64,000 nt of DNA from Mycolicibacterium brisbanense (GTDB lineage Bacteria; Actinomycetota; Actinomycetes; Mycobacteriales; Mycobacteriaceae), in NCBI RefSeq assembly GCF_001570425.1, contig NZ_BCSX01000020.1, forward strand, positions 1 to 64,000, read 5' to 3'. A model generated the notes under the pieces. The model was given only the letters and a program-made list of their open reading frames with translations, ran no database searches and was not told the origin of the DNA. Below are positions 50,720-61,369 of the stretch, in pieces; position 1 is the stretch's first letter; each line of letters begins with the position of its first letter. The position numbers and the translations under genes are program-made.

Positions 50720-51652
50720 ATGGCAGACGCATCGCCGCCTACCGCGGTCGAGCAAGAACCGGCACCCGCCGCCATTGATGCTGTCCCGCTGAGGCATCCG
50801 TGGCGGTGGGTCACGGCCGCCGTCATCATCGTCGCGCTCGCGCTGTTCATTTACGGCGCGGGCACCAACGAGGCCTACCGGTGGGACACCTACGGGAAAT
50901 ACCTGTTCGATCAACGGATTTCGCAGGCCGCCTGGAACACCCTGCAGCTCACCATCTATTCGATGGTGTTGGCGCTGATCCTCGGGGTCGCCTTGGCGGT
51001 GATGCGGCTGTCACCGAATCCGGTGCTCAAAGCGGTGTCCTGGTTGTATCTGTGGATATTCCGCGGCACGCCGGTGTACGTGCAGTTGGTGCTCTGGGGC
51101 CTGGTCCCGGTGATCTACAAGAACATCCAACTGGGCGTCCCTTTCGGCCCGACCTTCTTCAAATTCAGCCTCAGCGAACCGAATTTCTTCATGCTGGCCG
51201 TCCTCGGCCTGGGTCTCAACGAGGCGGCCTACATGGCCGAGATCATCCGCGCCGGCATCAGTTCGGTGCCCGAGGGCCAGTCCGAGGCGTCGACGGCACT
51301 CGGGATGTCGTGGTGGATGACGATGCGCCGCACCGTTCTGCCTCAGGCGATGCGGGTCATCATCCCGCCGACCGGCAACGAATTCATCAGCATGCTCAAG
51401 ACCACCTCACTGGTCACCGCGGTGCCGTACAGCTTCGAGTTGTACGGGCGGTCCAAGGACATCGGTGTCGCGCTGTTCCAGCCGATCCCGTTGCTGTTGG
51501 TGGCCTCCACCTGGTATCTGGCGGTCACGAGTGTGCTGATGGTCGGGCAGTACTACCTGGAGCGGTACTACGCCAGGGGCGCCTCCCGGAAGCTGACGTC
51601 CAAGCAACTGGAGACCCTCGCCAAGGCGCAGATGGGAGAGCCACATCCATGA
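50720..51652 (+). CDS. amino-acid ABC transporter permease (His/Gln type)
   Basis: 310 aa. One N-terminal helix ([19 protein letters not shown]), then the BPD_transp_1 domain with about five more. Conserved HisM/GlnP blocks: [94 protein letters not shown] (EAA loop with G-x(9)-L-P) . A single permease gene suggests a homodimer. Starts 8 bp after the binding-protein stop; ends overlapping the ATPase start (ATGA). Confidence 0.93.
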   Translation: MADASPPTAVEQEPAPAAIDAVPLRHPWRWVTAAVIIVALALFIYGAGTNEAYRWDTYGKYLFDQRISQAAWNTLQLTIYSMVLALILGVALAVMRLSPNPVLKAVSWLYLWIFRGTPVYVQLVLWGLVPVIYKNIQLGVPFGPTFFKFSLSEPNFFMLAVLGLGLNEAAYMAEIIRAGISSVPEGQSEASTALGMSWWMTMRRTVLPQAMRVIIPPTGNEFISMLKTTSLVTAVPYSFELYGRSKDIGVALFQPIPLLLVASTWYLAVTSVLMVGQYYLERYYARGASRKLTSKQLETLAKAQMGEPHP

Positions 51653-52413
51653 CCGAACCCATGGTCCGCGCCGAAAGTGTGTGCAAGAACTTCGGCGCGT
51701 TGTCCGTCCTCAAGGGCGTCACGCTCGACATCGGCCGCGGCGAGGTGCTGTGCATGGTAGGGCCGTCGGGCTCGGGCAAGTCGACGTTCCTGCGTTGCAT
51801 CAACCACCTTGAGCAGGTCAACGCCGGCAGGCTCTACGTCGACGGCGAACTGGTCGGCTACCGCGAGCGCGGCGGCAAGCTGCACGAGCTGCGGCCCAGA
51901 GAGGCCGCCAAGCAACGGCGCGAGGTCGGGATGGTGTTCCAGCACTTCAACCTGTTCCCGCATCGCACGGTGCTGGAGAACATCATCGAGGCACCCGTCC
52001 ACGTCAAGAAGGTCAAGAAGGAGGAAGCGCTGGCGCGGGCCAAGGACCTGCTGGGGCAGGTCGGCTTGTCGGCCAAGGCCGATGCCTACCCGGCGCAGCT
52101 GTCCGGCGGTCAGCAGCAGCGGGTGGCCATCGCGCGCGCTTTGGCGATGAGTCCCAAGCTCATGCTCTTCGACGAGCCGACCTCCGCGTTGGACCCCGAG
52201 CTCGTCGGGGAGGTGCTTGCGGTGATGAAGAACCTCGCCAGTGAGGGGATGACCATGGTGGTCGTCACGCACGAGATGGGGTTCGCCCGCGAGGTTGCCG
52301 ACAAGCTGGTGTTCATGGACGGCGGGGTCATCGTGGAGAGCGGCAATCCGCGTGAGGTGATGGCCAACCCGAAACACGAACGCACCAAAGCGTTTCTGTC
52401 GAAGGTGATGTAG
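51649..52413 (+). CDS. amino-acid ABC transporter ATP-binding protein (GlnQ type)
   Basis: 254 aa. Walker [11 protein letters not shown]-loop [17 protein letters not shown], signature [17 protein letters not shown], Walker [22 protein letters not shown] and switch His in [15 protein letters not shown]: a standard polar amino-acid transporter ATPase. Completes the three-gene operon; its ATG overlaps the permease TGA. The longer reading from 50800 is out of frame with the permease and not real. Confidence 0.94.
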   Translation: MTEPMVRAESVCKNFGALSVLKGVTLDIGRGEVLCMVGPSGSGKSTFLRCINHLEQVNAGRLYVDGELVGYRERGGKLHELRPREAAKQRREVGMVFQHFNLFPHRTVLENIIEAPVHVKKVKKEEALARAKDLLGQVGLSAKADAYPAQLSGGQQQRVAIARALAMSPKLMLFDEPTSALDPELVGEVLAVMKNLASEGMTMVVVTHEMGFAREVADKLVFMDGGVIVESGNPREVMANPKHERTKAFLSKVM

Positions 52414-52423
52414 CTTCGGTGCA

Positions 52424-53278
52424 GTGAGTGCAGCACGAGCAGACGTCTTCGTCACCGCCGCTGAACTGCGGCAGCTGATCGAGGCCGGGGATCCGGTCGC
52501 GGTGCTGGACGTGCGGTGGACCCTGGCCGAGCCCGACGGCACCGCGGCGTACCTGGCCGGGCACGTGCCGGGGGCGGTGTACGTGTCCCTCGACGACGAG
52601 TTGTCCGACCACGGCGTCGTCGGCCGAGGCAGGCACCCGTTGCCGTCCGGGCGGGACCTGGAGGCCTCGGCCCGCCGCTGGGGTTTGCGCAATGGGGTGC
52701 CCGTCGTGGTGTACGACGACTGGAACCGGGCCGGGTCCGGCCGGGCGTGGTGGGTGTTGAGCGCGGCGGGCATCCCCGACGTCCGGATCCTCGACGGCGG
52801 TCTCGCGGCGTGGACGGCTGCGGGCGGGGCGTTGCAAGAGGGCCCGGTCCGCCCCGAGCCCGGCGACGTCGTCATCGCGTACGACGACCTCTACCACGGA
52901 GCCCGTCGCACGCTCACCGCCGAGGAGGCGGGCACGTATCCGGGCGTACTGCTCGACGCCCGGGCACCCGAGCGGTTTCGCGGCGACGTCGAACCCATGG
53001 ACCCGGCCGCCGGGCACATCCCGGGAGCAGTCAACCTGCCGAGCACCCGCGTTCTCGCCGCCGACGGCACCTTGCTGCCGGACGCGGAGTTGCGCGGGCT
53101 GCTCGCCGAACAGGGTGTCGGCGAGAGCGCCGCGGTCGGCGCGTACTGCGGCTCAGGTGTCACGGCCGCAGTGGCCGTCGCTGCGTTGGCGGCCGCGGGT
53201 CTGGATGCCGCGCTGTTTCCCGGATCGTGGTCGGAGTGGGCCGGCGACCCGAGCCGCCCGGTCGCCGTCGGGCCGTAG
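52424..53278 (+). CDS. thiosulfate/3-mercaptopyruvate sulfurtransferase (two rhodanese domains)
   Basis: 284 aa. Inactive N-terminal rhodanese domain (VAVLDVRWTLAEPDGTAAYLAGHVPGAVYVSLDDEL), then catalytic C-terminal domain (VLLDARAPERFRGDVEPMDPAAGHIPGAVNLP) ending with the active-site loop YCGSGVTAAVAV; Cys in CGSGVT carries the persulfide. The CGSGxT loop is typical of mercaptopyruvate/thiosulfate sulfurtransferases (SseA-like). GTG at 52424, 10 bp after the transporter ATPase, so it may be the last gene of that operon. A link between thiol chemistry and the transported amino acid (for example cystine) is only a guess. Confidence 0.9.
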   Translation: MSAARADVFVTAAELRQLIEAGDPVAVLDVRWTLAEPDGTAAYLAGHVPGAVYVSLDDELSDHGVVGRGRHPLPSGRDLEASARRWGLRNGVPVVVYDDWNRAGSGRAWWVLSAAGIPDVRILDGGLAAWTAAGGALQEGPVRPEPGDVVIAYDDLYHGARRTLTAEEAGTYPGVLLDARAPERFRGDVEPMDPAAGHIPGAVNLPSTRVLAADGTLLPDAELRGLLAEQGVGESAAVGAYCGSGVTAAVAVAALAAAGLDAALFPGSWSEWAGDPSRPVAVGP

Positions 53279-53330
53279 TCGCAGCCAGATGGTGCCGTAG
53301 CGGTGCCGTCGCCGACCTTATGCTGAGCAG

Positions 53331-54467
53331 GTGCAGCGCCGTTCGGATCCGGTCACCCCGCTGTGGCGGGCGGCGCAGGGCTTTCGACTGCTCAGTTGCA
53401 TCTACGCGTTGGGCTTCCAGATCGCGATCAACGATGATCTGGCGCGGCCGATTCTGGCCTGGGTGCTGTTTGCCCTACTGATGCTCTGGAGCGTCGCGTG
53501 CGCGGTCGCCTACCTCAAAGGGTTCGGCCGCCGGCCGGCCTGGGTGCTCGCCGAGATCGTGATCGTGCTGATGCTGATGCTGTCGACGGAGCTGGTCGCT
53601 ACCGATCACTGGGTGGCCGACAATCAGTCGTGGCCCACCACACTGTGGGCCACCAACGCGACCATCTCGGCGGCCCTGCAGTTCGGCCCGGTCGGCGGTA
53701 TGGCCGCGGGGCTGGCGGTCATGGCGGCCGCGGCCACGCTCAAGGGGTATCTGAGCCCGAATCTCGGCCGTAACGCCACGATCGTCATCGAGGTGGCCGT
53801 CGGTCTGGCGGTCGGCATGGCCGCCCAGACCGCGCGCCGGGCGCACGCCGAGCTGGAGCGGGCAGTGCGGTTGGCGGCAGCGTTGGAAGAGCGCGAGAGG
53901 CTGTCTCGTACCGTGCACGACGGGGCCATCCAGGTGCTGGCGCTGGTATCTCGGCGAGGCCGTGAGATCGGCGGCGAGACAGCCGAACTGGCCGAACTGG
54001 CCGGAGAACAGGAGCGGGCGCTGCGCCGCCTGGTCAGCGCGCCCGACGCCGAGGTCGCGGCCGGTACCTTGACCGACATCGGTGCACTACTGCGCAGCCG
54101 CGCCAGTGACCGGGTGTCGGTCAGCCTGCCTGCCGAGCCCGTGTTGCTGGAGGATGCGGTGGCCCGGGAGTTGTTCGCGGCGGCGGGCAATGCGCTCGAC
54201 AACGTAGCCGCCCACGCCGGGCCGGATGCGCGGGCATACGTTCTCCTCGAGGATCTGGGGGACACCGTGACAGTGAGTGTCCGCGACGACGGCGTGGGCA
54301 TTGCGGATGGCCGACTGGCCGAGGCGGCCCGGCAGGGGCGGCTTGGCGTATCGAAATCGATTGTGGGACGGATGAATTGGCTCGGCGGCAAGGCCGAGCT
54401 GACCACCGCACCTGGCGCAGGCACGGAATGGGAGCTGACGGTGCCGCGAACAGAAGGGGGACGCTGA
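53331..54467 (+). CDS. MacS-type sensor histidine kinase
   Basis: 378 aa. N-terminal membrane domain with about four to five helices (residues 15-165, DUF5931-like), coiled stretch RRAHAELERAVRLAAALEERERLSRTVHDG, whose His in RTVHDGAIQVLALV is the phosphoacceptor of the NarL-partner (HisKA_3-like) class. HATPase domain: FAAAGNALDNVAAHAG (N box), VRDDGVGIADG (G1), GVSKSIVGRMNWLGG and GTEWELTVP. The stop overlaps the ATG of its response regulator. The architecture matches the actinobacterial MacS family; signal is unknown. Confidence 0.9.
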   Translation: MQRRSDPVTPLWRAAQGFRLLSCIYALGFQIAINDDLARPILAWVLFALLMLWSVACAVAYLKGFGRRPAWVLAEIVIVLMLMLSTELVATDHWVADNQSWPTTLWATNATISAALQFGPVGGMAAGLAVMAAAATLKGYLSPNLGRNATIVIEVAVGLAVGMAAQTARRAHAELERAVRLAAALEERERLSRTVHDGAIQVLALVSRRGREIGGETAELAELAGEQERALRRLVSAPDAEVAAGTLTDIGALLRSRASDRVSVSLPAEPVLLEDAVARELFAAAGNALDNVAAHAGPDARAYVLLEDLGDTVTVSVRDDGVGIADGRLAEAARQGRLGVSKSIVGRMNWLGGKAELTTAPGAGTEWELTVPRTEGGR

Positions 54468-55120
54468 TGGCTGAGTCGGCACCGAAGGTGATGGTGGTCG
54501 ACGACCATCCGATCTGGCGGGACGCGGTCGCCCGCGATCTGGCCGACGACGGATTCGAGGTGGTGGCAACGGCTGACGGTGTCGCCGCGGCGCGGCGCCG
54601 GGCCGCGGTGGTGCGGCCCGACGTGGTGGTGATGGACATGCGGTTGACCGACGGCACCGGCGCGCAGGCCACGGCCGAGGTGCTCGCGGTCTCCCCGGAC
54701 ACCAAGGTCCTGGTGTTGTCGGCGTCCGACGAGCGCGACGACGTGCTGGAGGCGGTGAAGGCCGGAGCCACTGGCTATCTGGTGAAGAGCGCATCGAAAG
54801 CCGAACTGGGCGAAGCTGTTCGGGCCACCGCGCAGGGGCGGGCCGTGTTCACACCCGGGCTGGCCGGCCTGGTGCTGGGGGAGTACCGACGCATGGCCGC
54901 GCGTCCGGACCGGGACGCCGCCACGCCGAGCCTCACCGAACGGGAGACCGAGGTGCTGCGCTTCGTGGCGAAAGGCTTGTCCGCCAAGCAGATTGCCGCC
55001 CGGTTGTCACTGAGCCACCGGACCGTGGAGAACCACGTCCAGGCCACGTTCCGCAAACTGCAGGTGGCCAACCGGGTGGAGTTGGCCCGGTACGCCATCG
55101 AACACGGACTCGACGAGTAA
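54467..55120 (+). CDS. LuxR/NarL-type response regulator (MacR-like)
   Basis: 217 aa. Receiver domain: VMVVDDHPIWRDAVARDL, phosphoacceptor Asp in DVVVMDMRLTDG, KVLVLSASDERDD (Ser of switch) and GYLVKSASKAEL (Lys). C-terminal LuxR HTH: LTERETEVLRFVAKGLSAKQIAARLSLSHRTVENHVQATFRKLQV (cited in part). Coupled to the kinase gene by a 1-bp overlap (TGATG). Targets are unknown; the following DUF2339 gene 37 bp downstream is a candidate. Confidence 0.94.
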   Translation: MAESAPKVMVVDDHPIWRDAVARDLADDGFEVVATADGVAAARRRAAVVRPDVVVMDMRLTDGTGAQATAEVLAVSPDTKVLVLSASDERDDVLEAVKAGATGYLVKSASKAELGEAVRATAQGRAVFTPGLAGLVLGEYRRMAARPDRDAATPSLTERETEVLRFVAKGLSAKQIAARLSLSHRTVENHVQATFRKLQVANRVELARYAIEHGLDE

Positions 55121-55156
55121 TCCTACTCATCCGGTCGGCCGGGGTTTGCTGCCACG

Positions 55157-56965
55157 ATGACAGGCATGACCGAACCGCAGCGCGCCCTCATCTCCCGGCT
55201 GGCCTCGGACATCTCTGCGATCAACGCTTACACAGGGAGGGTGGCCGCGGACCTGGCGGAGCTGGACCGGCTGCTGACGCACCAGGCCGCTGCGCCTGTC
55301 GCGGCGCCGATTGCTCCGTCCTGGGCAGTGACCCCGTACCCGGCGGCTCCCCACGCGAACCCGTCCGTTGCCGTGGCGGCTCCGGCCGCCGCCCCCGTAC
55401 CGCCGCCGCGCACCGAACGCTCCGAAGGCTGGATCGGGAAAGTACTCGCCGTCGCCGGCGTGGCCGTCACGCTCGTCGGCGTCGTGTTGCTGGTGGTGCT
55501 GGCCGCGCAGGCAGGCATTCTGCGGCCCGGGTTCCGCGTCGCGGCGGGAGCTGTGCTGGCGGTGGGCCTGGTCGCGGTTGCGTGGTGGCAACAGTCGCGG
55601 CCCGGCGGACGTACCGGCGCGATCGCGCTGGCCGCAACCGGGATCGCGGCCGCCTACATCGACGTGATCGCCGTGACGGCGATCTATCACTGGGTCGCCG
55701 CGCCGGTCGGGCTGGCCGTCGCCGCGGTCATTGCCGGTGGTGGGCTGGCGTTGTCGCGACTGTGGAACTCCGAGCAACTCGGCCTGCTGGTTCTGGTGCC
55801 ATTGACCTTTCTGGCCCCGGTCGTCACCGACGGCGTCACGCTACTGCTGATCGGATTCATGCTGGCTTTGTCGGCGGCCACGCTACCCGTGCAGTGGGCG
55901 CGAGACTGGATGACCTTGCATGTGGCGCGCGTCGCCGCGGCGACGGTACCGCTGCTGTTCGCGCTGGCGGCAGCGGCGGAGGATATGCGTCTGGCGTTGA
56001 CGTGTGCGGTGGCTGCGGTGCTGGCCGTCGGCGCCGGTGTGCTGTTGCTGCGCTGGACCGCCAACAAGGCGGCCATCGCGCTCACGACGGCGGCGGGAAC
56101 TGTTCCCCTGCTGTGTGTTTCGGCTGTAACGGATCGTGTGGTGGCGTCGTTGATGATCGGCGTGCTGGCCGCGGCCCTGCTCGCGATCACCGCGATCGGC
56201 GATCGGGTGCCCGGCGTGACGGCCGTGGTCCGTCAAGTGTGGTCAGCGCTGTCGGCAGTTGCCGCCCTGATCGCGGTCACCGTGGCCTTCGACGGCATGG
56301 TGGCCGGCCCGGTGCTGCTGGCGATGGCGATCGGCGTTGCCATCGCGACGCGGCGCAGTGACGTCGGCCACTGGGCGGCTGTCGGCTTCGCGGTGGTCGG
56401 CGGCGGATATTTCCTGCACTACGCACCGCCGCAAACCCTCATTCGGGCAACCGAATTCCCCACGGGGGTCGCGGTGTCGGTGCTGACCTCGAGCATCCTG
56501 GCCATCGCCGCCGCGGCGACGATCGTGTGGTCGTGGACCGGTAGCCGACCGGTACATGACGACACGATTCGCCTGCTGTGGGTGGCCGCGGCAGCGGTGA
56601 TCGGTTACGCGGTGACGACATTCACGGTGACCGTCGGGGTGCTCGCCGGCGGTCCGGGCGCGGGATTCTTCGGGGGTCACATGGTGGCGACCATCTGCTG
56701 GATCGTGGTCGCGGCCGGGTTGTTGTACTACGCCGCACGCTTGCCCAAGGCCCAGCGGTCGCTGCCGATCGGTGGCGGTCTCGCGCTGGTCGCCGCGGCG
56801 ATGGCCAAGCTTTTCCTCTTCGACCTGGGCACGCTCGACGGGATCTTCCGGGTCGCGGTGTTCATCGTGGTCGGCCTGGCGCTGCTGGGGATGGGAGCCG
56901 GATACGCACGTCTGCTCAGCCAGCAGGACAGGAACGAGAACCAGCTGACCGAACCTCAGATGTGA
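55157..56965 (+). CDS. DUF2339 multi-pass membrane protein
   Basis: 602 aa. Residues 1-45 are a short helical region (SRLASDISAINAYTGRVAADL), then a Pro/Ala-rich linker to about 90, and some 16 hydrophobic segments to residue 590. The RSEGWIGKVLAVAGVAVTLVGVVLLVVLA start of the membrane part and the closing RVAVFIVVGLALLGMGAGYARL are typical of DUF2339. Function unknown; often linked with cell-envelope sensing. Two in-frame ATGs (55157, 55166) are possible. Confidence 0.85.
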   Translation: MTGMTEPQRALISRLASDISAINAYTGRVAADLAELDRLLTHQAAAPVAAPIAPSWAVTPYPAAPHANPSVAVAAPAAAPVPPPRTERSEGWIGKVLAVAGVAVTLVGVVLLVVLAAQAGILRPGFRVAAGAVLAVGLVAVAWWQQSRPGGRTGAIALAATGIAAAYIDVIAVTAIYHWVAAPVGLAVAAVIAGGGLALSRLWNSEQLGLLVLVPLTFLAPVVTDGVTLLLIGFMLALSAATLPVQWARDWMTLHVARVAAATVPLLFALAAAAEDMRLALTCAVAAVLAVGAGVLLLRWTANKAAIALTTAAGTVPLLCVSAVTDRVVASLMIGVLAAALLAITAIGDRVPGVTAVVRQVWSALSAVAALIAVTVAFDGMVAGPVLLAMAIGVAIATRRSDVGHWAAVGFAVVGGGYFLHYAPPQTLIRATEFPTGVAVSVLTSSILAIAAAATIVWSWTGSRPVHDDTIRLLWVAAAAVIGYAVTTFTVTVGVLAGGPGAGFFGGHMVATICWIVVAAGLLYYAARLPKAQRSLPIGGGLALVAAAMAKLFLFDLGTLDGIFRVAVFIVVGLALLGMGAGYARLLSQQDRNENQLTEPQM

Positions 56966-57024
56966 TCCCGATCACTGATTCCATTTTCTGGATTGATTCC
57001 AAAAAAGCAGTCGTTGGAACGGTC

Positions 57025-57510
57025 ATGAGTACACGTCGAATCGAAACGGATATCCAGGGCTTCCACGCCACACCGCAACTGAGCACCCATCTTCAGCAGG
57101 TGCTCGTCGATCTGATCGAACTCGGGCTGCAAGGCAAACAGGCGCACTGGAACGTCGTCGGCACCAACTTCCGTGATCTGCACCTGCAGCTGGATGAACT
57201 GGTCGATTTCGCCCGCACCGCCAGCGACACCATCGCCGAACGGATGCGCGCGCTGGGCGCCGTACCCGACGGCCGCTCGGACAGCGTCGCCGCGACCACC
57301 ACGGTGCCGGAATTCCCTGCCTACGAACGCAATACGACCGAGGTGGTCGAACTCGTCACCACCCGCATCTACGCCGTGGTCGACACCATCCGCGGCGTGC
57401 ACGACGCGGATGGTGTCGAAGACCCGAGCACCGCGGACATCCTGCATCAGCTCATCGACGGGCTGGAGAAGCTGGCCTGGTTGATCAAGTCGGAGAACGG
57501 CAAGGTCTAA
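57025..57510 (+). CDS. dps2: Dps-family ferritin-like DNA/iron protection protein
   Basis: 161 aa. Four-helix-bundle Dps with the ferroxidase-site signature in QLSTHLQQVLVDLIELGLQGKQAHWNVVGTNFRDLHLQLDELVDF: His of K-Q-A-H-W-N, Asp/Glu of LDELVD. C-terminal ILHQLIDGLEKLAWLIKSENGKV closes the bundle; no long lysine tail as in Dps1. M. smegmatis Dps2 has the same length and lies next to an adenylate cyclase gene, as here. It oxidises and stores iron and protects DNA in stationary phase. ATG at 57025; 59-bp gap after the DUF2339 gene holds its promoter. Converges on cya with a 4-bp overlap. Confidence 0.92.
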   Translation: MSTRRIETDIQGFHATPQLSTHLQQVLVDLIELGLQGKQAHWNVVGTNFRDLHLQLDELVDFARTASDTIAERMRALGAVPDGRSDSVAATTTVPEFPAYERNTTEVVELVTTRIYAVVDTIRGVHDADGVEDPSTADILHQLIDGLEKLAWLIKSENGKV

Positions 57511-58790
57511 CCGGTCTCGACGGCCGCTCGTACGTCGTCGTCGCGGCGGCCGACCAGGTACCAGGTCCGCATCACGCCCTTGCCCTTGATGTTGACCTCG
57601 CCGCGTTCTTCGAGCACGAAGCGATTGCTGATGCGTTCATACACGTTCTGCGGCACCTGAATTCGGCCCGCGACGTCGGTGGTCTCCATGCGGGAGGCGA
57701 CATTGACGGCGTCACCCCACACGTCGTAGAAGAACTTGCGGGCGCCGACCACGCCGGCCACCACGGGGCCGGAGGCCAGTCCGATACGCAGCGGCACCGC
57801 TCGGCCCTGCGGATCTTTGAGATCCGCGACGGCATCAGCCATGTCGAGGGCAAAGCAGGCCAACGCCTCAAGGTGGTCGCTGCGTGGCTTGGGCACACCG
57901 GAGACCACCATGTAGGAGTCTCCGCTGGTCTTCACCTTCTCCAGATCGTGCTTGTCGACGAGAGCGTCGAGATCCGTGTAGAGCCGGTCGAGGAAACGCA
58001 CAAGGTCCGCAGGAGGAGTGTCGCTCGCGCGGCTGGTGTAACCGGCGATGTCGGCGAACAGAATCGACGCATCGTCGTATTTGTCGGCGATGATGGTGCG
58101 GGCCGGGTCCTTGAGGCGCGCGGCCACCGTCGCAGGCAGGATGTTGGTGAGCAACTGCTCGGAACGCTGGTATTCGGCATCCATCGCGGCCTCGGCCCGC
58201 GCGTTTTCCCGCAACGCCAACCACACTGTCGCGAAGACCATCACGGTCGCCGACACCGTCGTCACCACGAAGCCGAACCGCAGCGTCCACGACGGGCCGA
58301 GGCCGCGGTCGACCGGGGCCAGGAATGCCAGCGCAATCGACGCGATCACACCTGCACCGACGAGCACAGCGGCCAGACCGATGCGCTCGATGCCCAGGAC
58401 CAGGACCACCAACGAGGCCGACACCAGGAAATACAGCTGCAGGCCCGAACCGGTTCCGACCTGATAACACATCACCGACACCGAGATGTAGGCGATGACG
58501 AAGAAGCTCAACGGCGCTATCAGCTCGCCGAATCGGTACAGCAGGGGTACCAGGACGAACAGCGCCGCGAACCCGAGATTGAGAAACCCGACGCGCCAGA
58601 TGGCCCCGCCGACGACGAGCTGGAACAAGCCGAAAAAACCCGACACCGAAGCAGCGATCCAGGTTGCGATGGTCAGCACGCGAAGCCGGCTGGACAGGCT
58701 TTCCGCGTAGTGCGCGGTGCGGGCCGGCAGCTGGCCGCTGAACACCAGCTCGGGCATGCAAACCGAGCGCCGGAACTCGCTGACCGCCAC
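57507..58790 (-). CDS. cya: membrane-bound class III adenylate cyclase (Rv1625c-like)
   Basis: 427 aa. Six membrane helices (about 38-195), a linker helix ENARAEAAMDAEYQRSEQLLTNILP, then the cyclase domain with all canonical residues: metal Asp in ILFADIAGYTS, adenine Lys in LEKVKTSGDSYMVV (also the second metal Asp), and VWGDAVNVASRMETT with the adenine-selecting Asp, transition-state Asn and Arg. Therefore likely active as a homodimer making cAMP. GTG at 58788-58790 chosen; an ATG 11 codons later (58757) is an alternative. Nearest homologue known to me is M. tuberculosis Rv1625c (443 aa). Confidence 0.93.
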   Translation of the reverse strand: MAVSEFRRSVCMPELVFSGQLPARTAHYAESLSSRLRVLTIATWIAASVSGFFGLFQLVVGGAIWRVGFLNLGFAALFVLVPLLYRFGELIAPLSFFVIAYISVSVMCYQVGTGSGLQLYFLVSASLVVLVLGIERIGLAAVLVGAGVIASIALAFLAPVDRGLGPSWTLRFGFVVTTVSATVMVFATVWLALRENARAEAAMDAEYQRSEQLLTNILPATVAARLKDPARTIIADKYDDASILFADIAGYTSRASDTPPADLVRFLDRLYTDLDALVDKHDLEKVKTSGDSYMVVSGVPKPRSDHLEALACFALDMADAVADLKDPQGRAVPLRIGLASGPVVAGVVGARKFFYDVWGDAVNVASRMETTDVAGRIQVPQNVYERISNRFVLEERGEVNIKGKGVMRTWYLVGRRDDDVRAAVETG

Positions 58791-58817
58791 ATGGAAAAGG
58801 GTAACTTCGCCGACCGG

Positions 58818-60320
58818 TCAGTCGGTCGACATTCGCGCAGCGTCCCGGGCGCGCAATGCCAGCCATAGCTCGTGCCGATCGTGCACGGAGTCGAGCCTGC
58901 GACCGGTGAGCCGTTCGATGGCGTCGATGCGGTTGCGCATGGTGTGCCGGTGCACCTGCAGGGCTGCGGCCGAAGGCGCCCATTGCCCGTTGTTCTCCAG
59001 GAACACCGTGAGGCTGTGCAGCAGCTCGGTCGAGCGGTCGGCCGCGTCCAGCGGGCCCAGCACCGCGTCGGCGAACGCGCTCAACGGCTCGGGGCCGACC
59101 GCTGTGAGCAGCAGCCGGCTGCTGGCGATCTCCTCGGCGGGCATATGCCTGCCGTTCACGCGACTGGCGGCCAGCGCCGAGTGGGCCTGCCGCAACGACA
59201 CCGCCAAGGCGCCCGGCCTCGCTCCGATGCCGATGCCCGCGGCGCGGTGTCCGGCCAGGGTGCCCAGCACGCCCGGTAGATCGGTCCCGCGCGGGACGGC
59301 GAGCTCCACGACGTCGTCGACGACGCGAACCAGCGCGTCCGGCAACGTGATCAGCAGATCCGCCGCGAGATCGTCGGCGTCCTGCGGCGCCGCCACCGCC
59401 GCGGCGCGCAGATCCACATCGGGAACGCCGACCGCGGTCAGCCACCGCGCGGCCACGACGTCGTCGACGGTGGCCCGGGCAAGGCGCTCCAACACCTGGG
59501 CGCGTCCGCGCCGTTGCCCGGAGTCCAGCCCATGACGGCGTTCGATCTCAAGCGAAAGCAGCGACACCAGATCGCCGGTGATCTGTTGAGCCACAGGCAT
59601 TTCCGCCGGACCGTCGAGCAGCAGCCAGGCGCGTAGCCTGCGCGCGCCCAGGCCGTGCAGTTCGCGCCGGCGACCGCCGCTGATATCGACGGCCGCGGCG
59701 CCGAGGCCGTGGTCGCGTACCGCCGCCAGCTGATCGGCGAGGGCGGCCGAGAGCTCGTCGCCGCCGGGATCGGATTCGGCCAGGACGCGGCCCAGCAGAT
59801 CGATCACCACCCCGGAACGCCCGGTGGCGGTCCGATGCGCGGCCAGGACCCCGAGCAGCCCGCCGGGGCTGACGGCAGCGGCGGTCAACGCCCGCTGAGT
59901 CCGCAACGCCCATTCCAGTTCCCGGCGTTCGGCGCGCGCCCGATAGGCGAATACCGCCTTGGTGACGGCGATGAACGGCACGGGGTCGGGCACGGTCAGC
60001 AACGGCAGCCCCACGTCATCGGCGGCGTCGATCAACCGCTGCGGGGCACGCTGATGGGGGAGATCGCCGCCGAGACCCAGCGCAACCGCGCGCACGCCCG
60101 CGGCTTTGAGCGCGGCGAGATAGTCGCGACACCCGTCGAAGTCGGCGGGCAGCAGCAGCCCGATCGTCAGCAACAGCTCGCCGCCCTGCAACCATGGGCC
60201 GGGGCGGGCCAGTTCGGAGACCGCCGCCGCTTCGATCTCGGCATCGCGGGCCGCGTCCTGACCTGCGACGAGAGTCAACCGCAGATCGGGGTCGGCGAGC
60301 AGCTCGGCTATCGACAGCAT
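58818..60320 (-). CDS. PucR-family transcription regulator
   Basis: 500 aa from the ATG at 60318-60320. N-terminal PucR sensor domain ([63 protein letters not shown]), a middle GGDEF-like region, and the C-terminal HTH_30: [43 protein letters not shown] (cited in part). Such proteins activate nitrogen-compound breakdown genes (purines, GABA, guanidino compounds). It is divergent from the ureohydrolase gene, 82 bp apart, and probably controls that cluster. Confidence 0.88.
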   Translation of the reverse strand: MLSIAELLADPDLRLTLVAGQDAARDAEIEAAAVSELARPGPWLQGGELLLTIGLLLPADFDGCRDYLAALKAAGVRAVALGLGGDLPHQRAPQRLIDAADDVGLPLLTVPDPVPFIAVTKAVFAYRARAERRELEWALRTQRALTAAAVSPGGLLGVLAAHRTATGRSGVVIDLLGRVLAESDPGGDELSAALADQLAAVRDHGLGAAAVDISGGRRRELHGLGARRLRAWLLLDGPAEMPVAQQITGDLVSLLSLEIERRHGLDSGQRRGRAQVLERLARATVDDVVAARWLTAVGVPDVDLRAAAVAAPQDADDLAADLLITLPDALVRVVDDVVELAVPRGTDLPGVLGTLAGHRAAGIGIGARPGALAVSLRQAHSALAASRVNGRHMPAEEIASSRLLLTAVGPEPLSAFADAVLGPLDAADRSTELLHSLTVFLENNGQWAPSAAALQVHRHTMRNRIDAIERLTGRRLDSVHDRHELWLALRARDAARMSTD

Positions 60321-60402
60321 GGACAGATTGTCGAACACGATCGGGCGATTTTCGCCCAGATGTCGATATCGCTGTGATGCGCCTCTCGTACAAGGTGTAG
60401 CT

Positions 60403-61368
60403 ATGACGCAGCAGACACCCCACAGCACACCGGTCGGACCCGTCGACGCCACCAAGGTGCCGCGGTATGCCGGTCCCGCCACGTTCGCCCGGCTGCCCCG
60501 CACCGACGAAGTGCCGCACACCGACGTCGCCGTGGTCGGTGTCCCGTTCGACTCCGGGGTGTCCTACCGCCCGGGCGCGCGGTTCGGCCCAGGCCACATC
60601 CGGGCCTCGTCCAAGCTGCTGCGGCCCTACCACCCCCGCCTCGACGTCGAGCCGTTCGCCGCGCAGCAGGTGGCCGACGCCGGCGACATCGCCGTCAACC
60701 CGTTCGACCTCAACGAGGCCATCTCCACGATCGAATACGCCTCAGACGAACTGCGTGAGGGCGGCGCGAAACTGATCACCCTCGGCGGGGACCACACCAT
60801 CGCGCTGCCGCTGCTGCGGTCGTTGCATCGCGACCACGGCCCGATCGCGGTCCTGCACTTCGACGCCCATCTCGACACCTGGGACACCTACTTCGGTGCG
60901 CCGTACACCCATGGCACCCCATTCCGGCGGGCCAGTGAAGAGGGCTTGCTCGACAAGGAGCACTGCCTGCACGTAGGCACCCGCGGCCCGCTGTACTCGT
61001 CGACCGACCTCGCCGACGACAAGGTGCTCGGCTTCCAGGTGCTCGGGTCCGACGATTTCCAGATCGACGGGCTGGCCGCGGTGATCGAACGGATGCGCGC
61101 GCGCCTGGGTGAGGCACCCGTCTACGTCTCGGTCGACATCGACGTGCTCGATCCTGCCCACGCGCCGGGCACCGGCACCCCGGAAGCCGGTGGCATGACC
61201 AGCCGCGAGCTGCTGCACTGCCTGCGAAACCTGGTGGGCCTCAACGTTGTCGGTGCCGACATCGTGGAAGTCGCGCCGGCCTACGACCACGCCGAGATCA
61301 CCGGTATCGCCGCAGCGCACGTCGCATACGAGCTTATGTCGGTGCTGGCCACCAACACGGGGGCCTGA
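60403..61368 (+). CDS. ureohydrolase: guanidinobutyrase or agmatinase
   Basis: 321-aa arginase-superfamily enzyme with both Mn2+ sites: [14 protein letters not shown] (His), [11 protein letters not shown] (Asp-His-Asp) and [29 protein letters not shown] (two Asp). SpeB-like length and [23 protein letters not shown] place it in the agmatinase/guanidinobutyrase branch; the products would be urea and putrescine or 4-aminobutyrate. The ThDP enzyme directly downstream, resembling 2-ketoarginine decarboxylase, favours guanidinobutyrase (GbuA). ATG at 60403; the next gene starts 1 bp after its stop. Confidence 0.88.
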   Translation: MTQQTPHSTPVGPVDATKVPRYAGPATFARLPRTDEVPHTDVAVVGVPFDSGVSYRPGARFGPGHIRASSKLLRPYHPRLDVEPFAAQQVADAGDIAVNPFDLNEAISTIEYASDELREGGAKLITLGGDHTIALPLLRSLHRDHGPIAVLHFDAHLDTWDTYFGAPYTHGTPFRRASEEGLLDKEHCLHVGTRGPLYSSTDLADDKVLGFQVLGSDDFQIDGLAAVIERMRARLGEAPVYVSVDIDVLDPAHAPGTGTPEAGGMTSRELLHCLRNLVGLNVVGADIVEVAPAYDHAEITGIAAAHVAYELMSVLATNTGA

Positions 61369-61369
61369 T

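Noticed and set aside
50800..51648. Upstream extension of the transporter ATPase
   Set aside because: Runs through the permease in the wrong frame; ATPase homology begins at the ATG at 51649.
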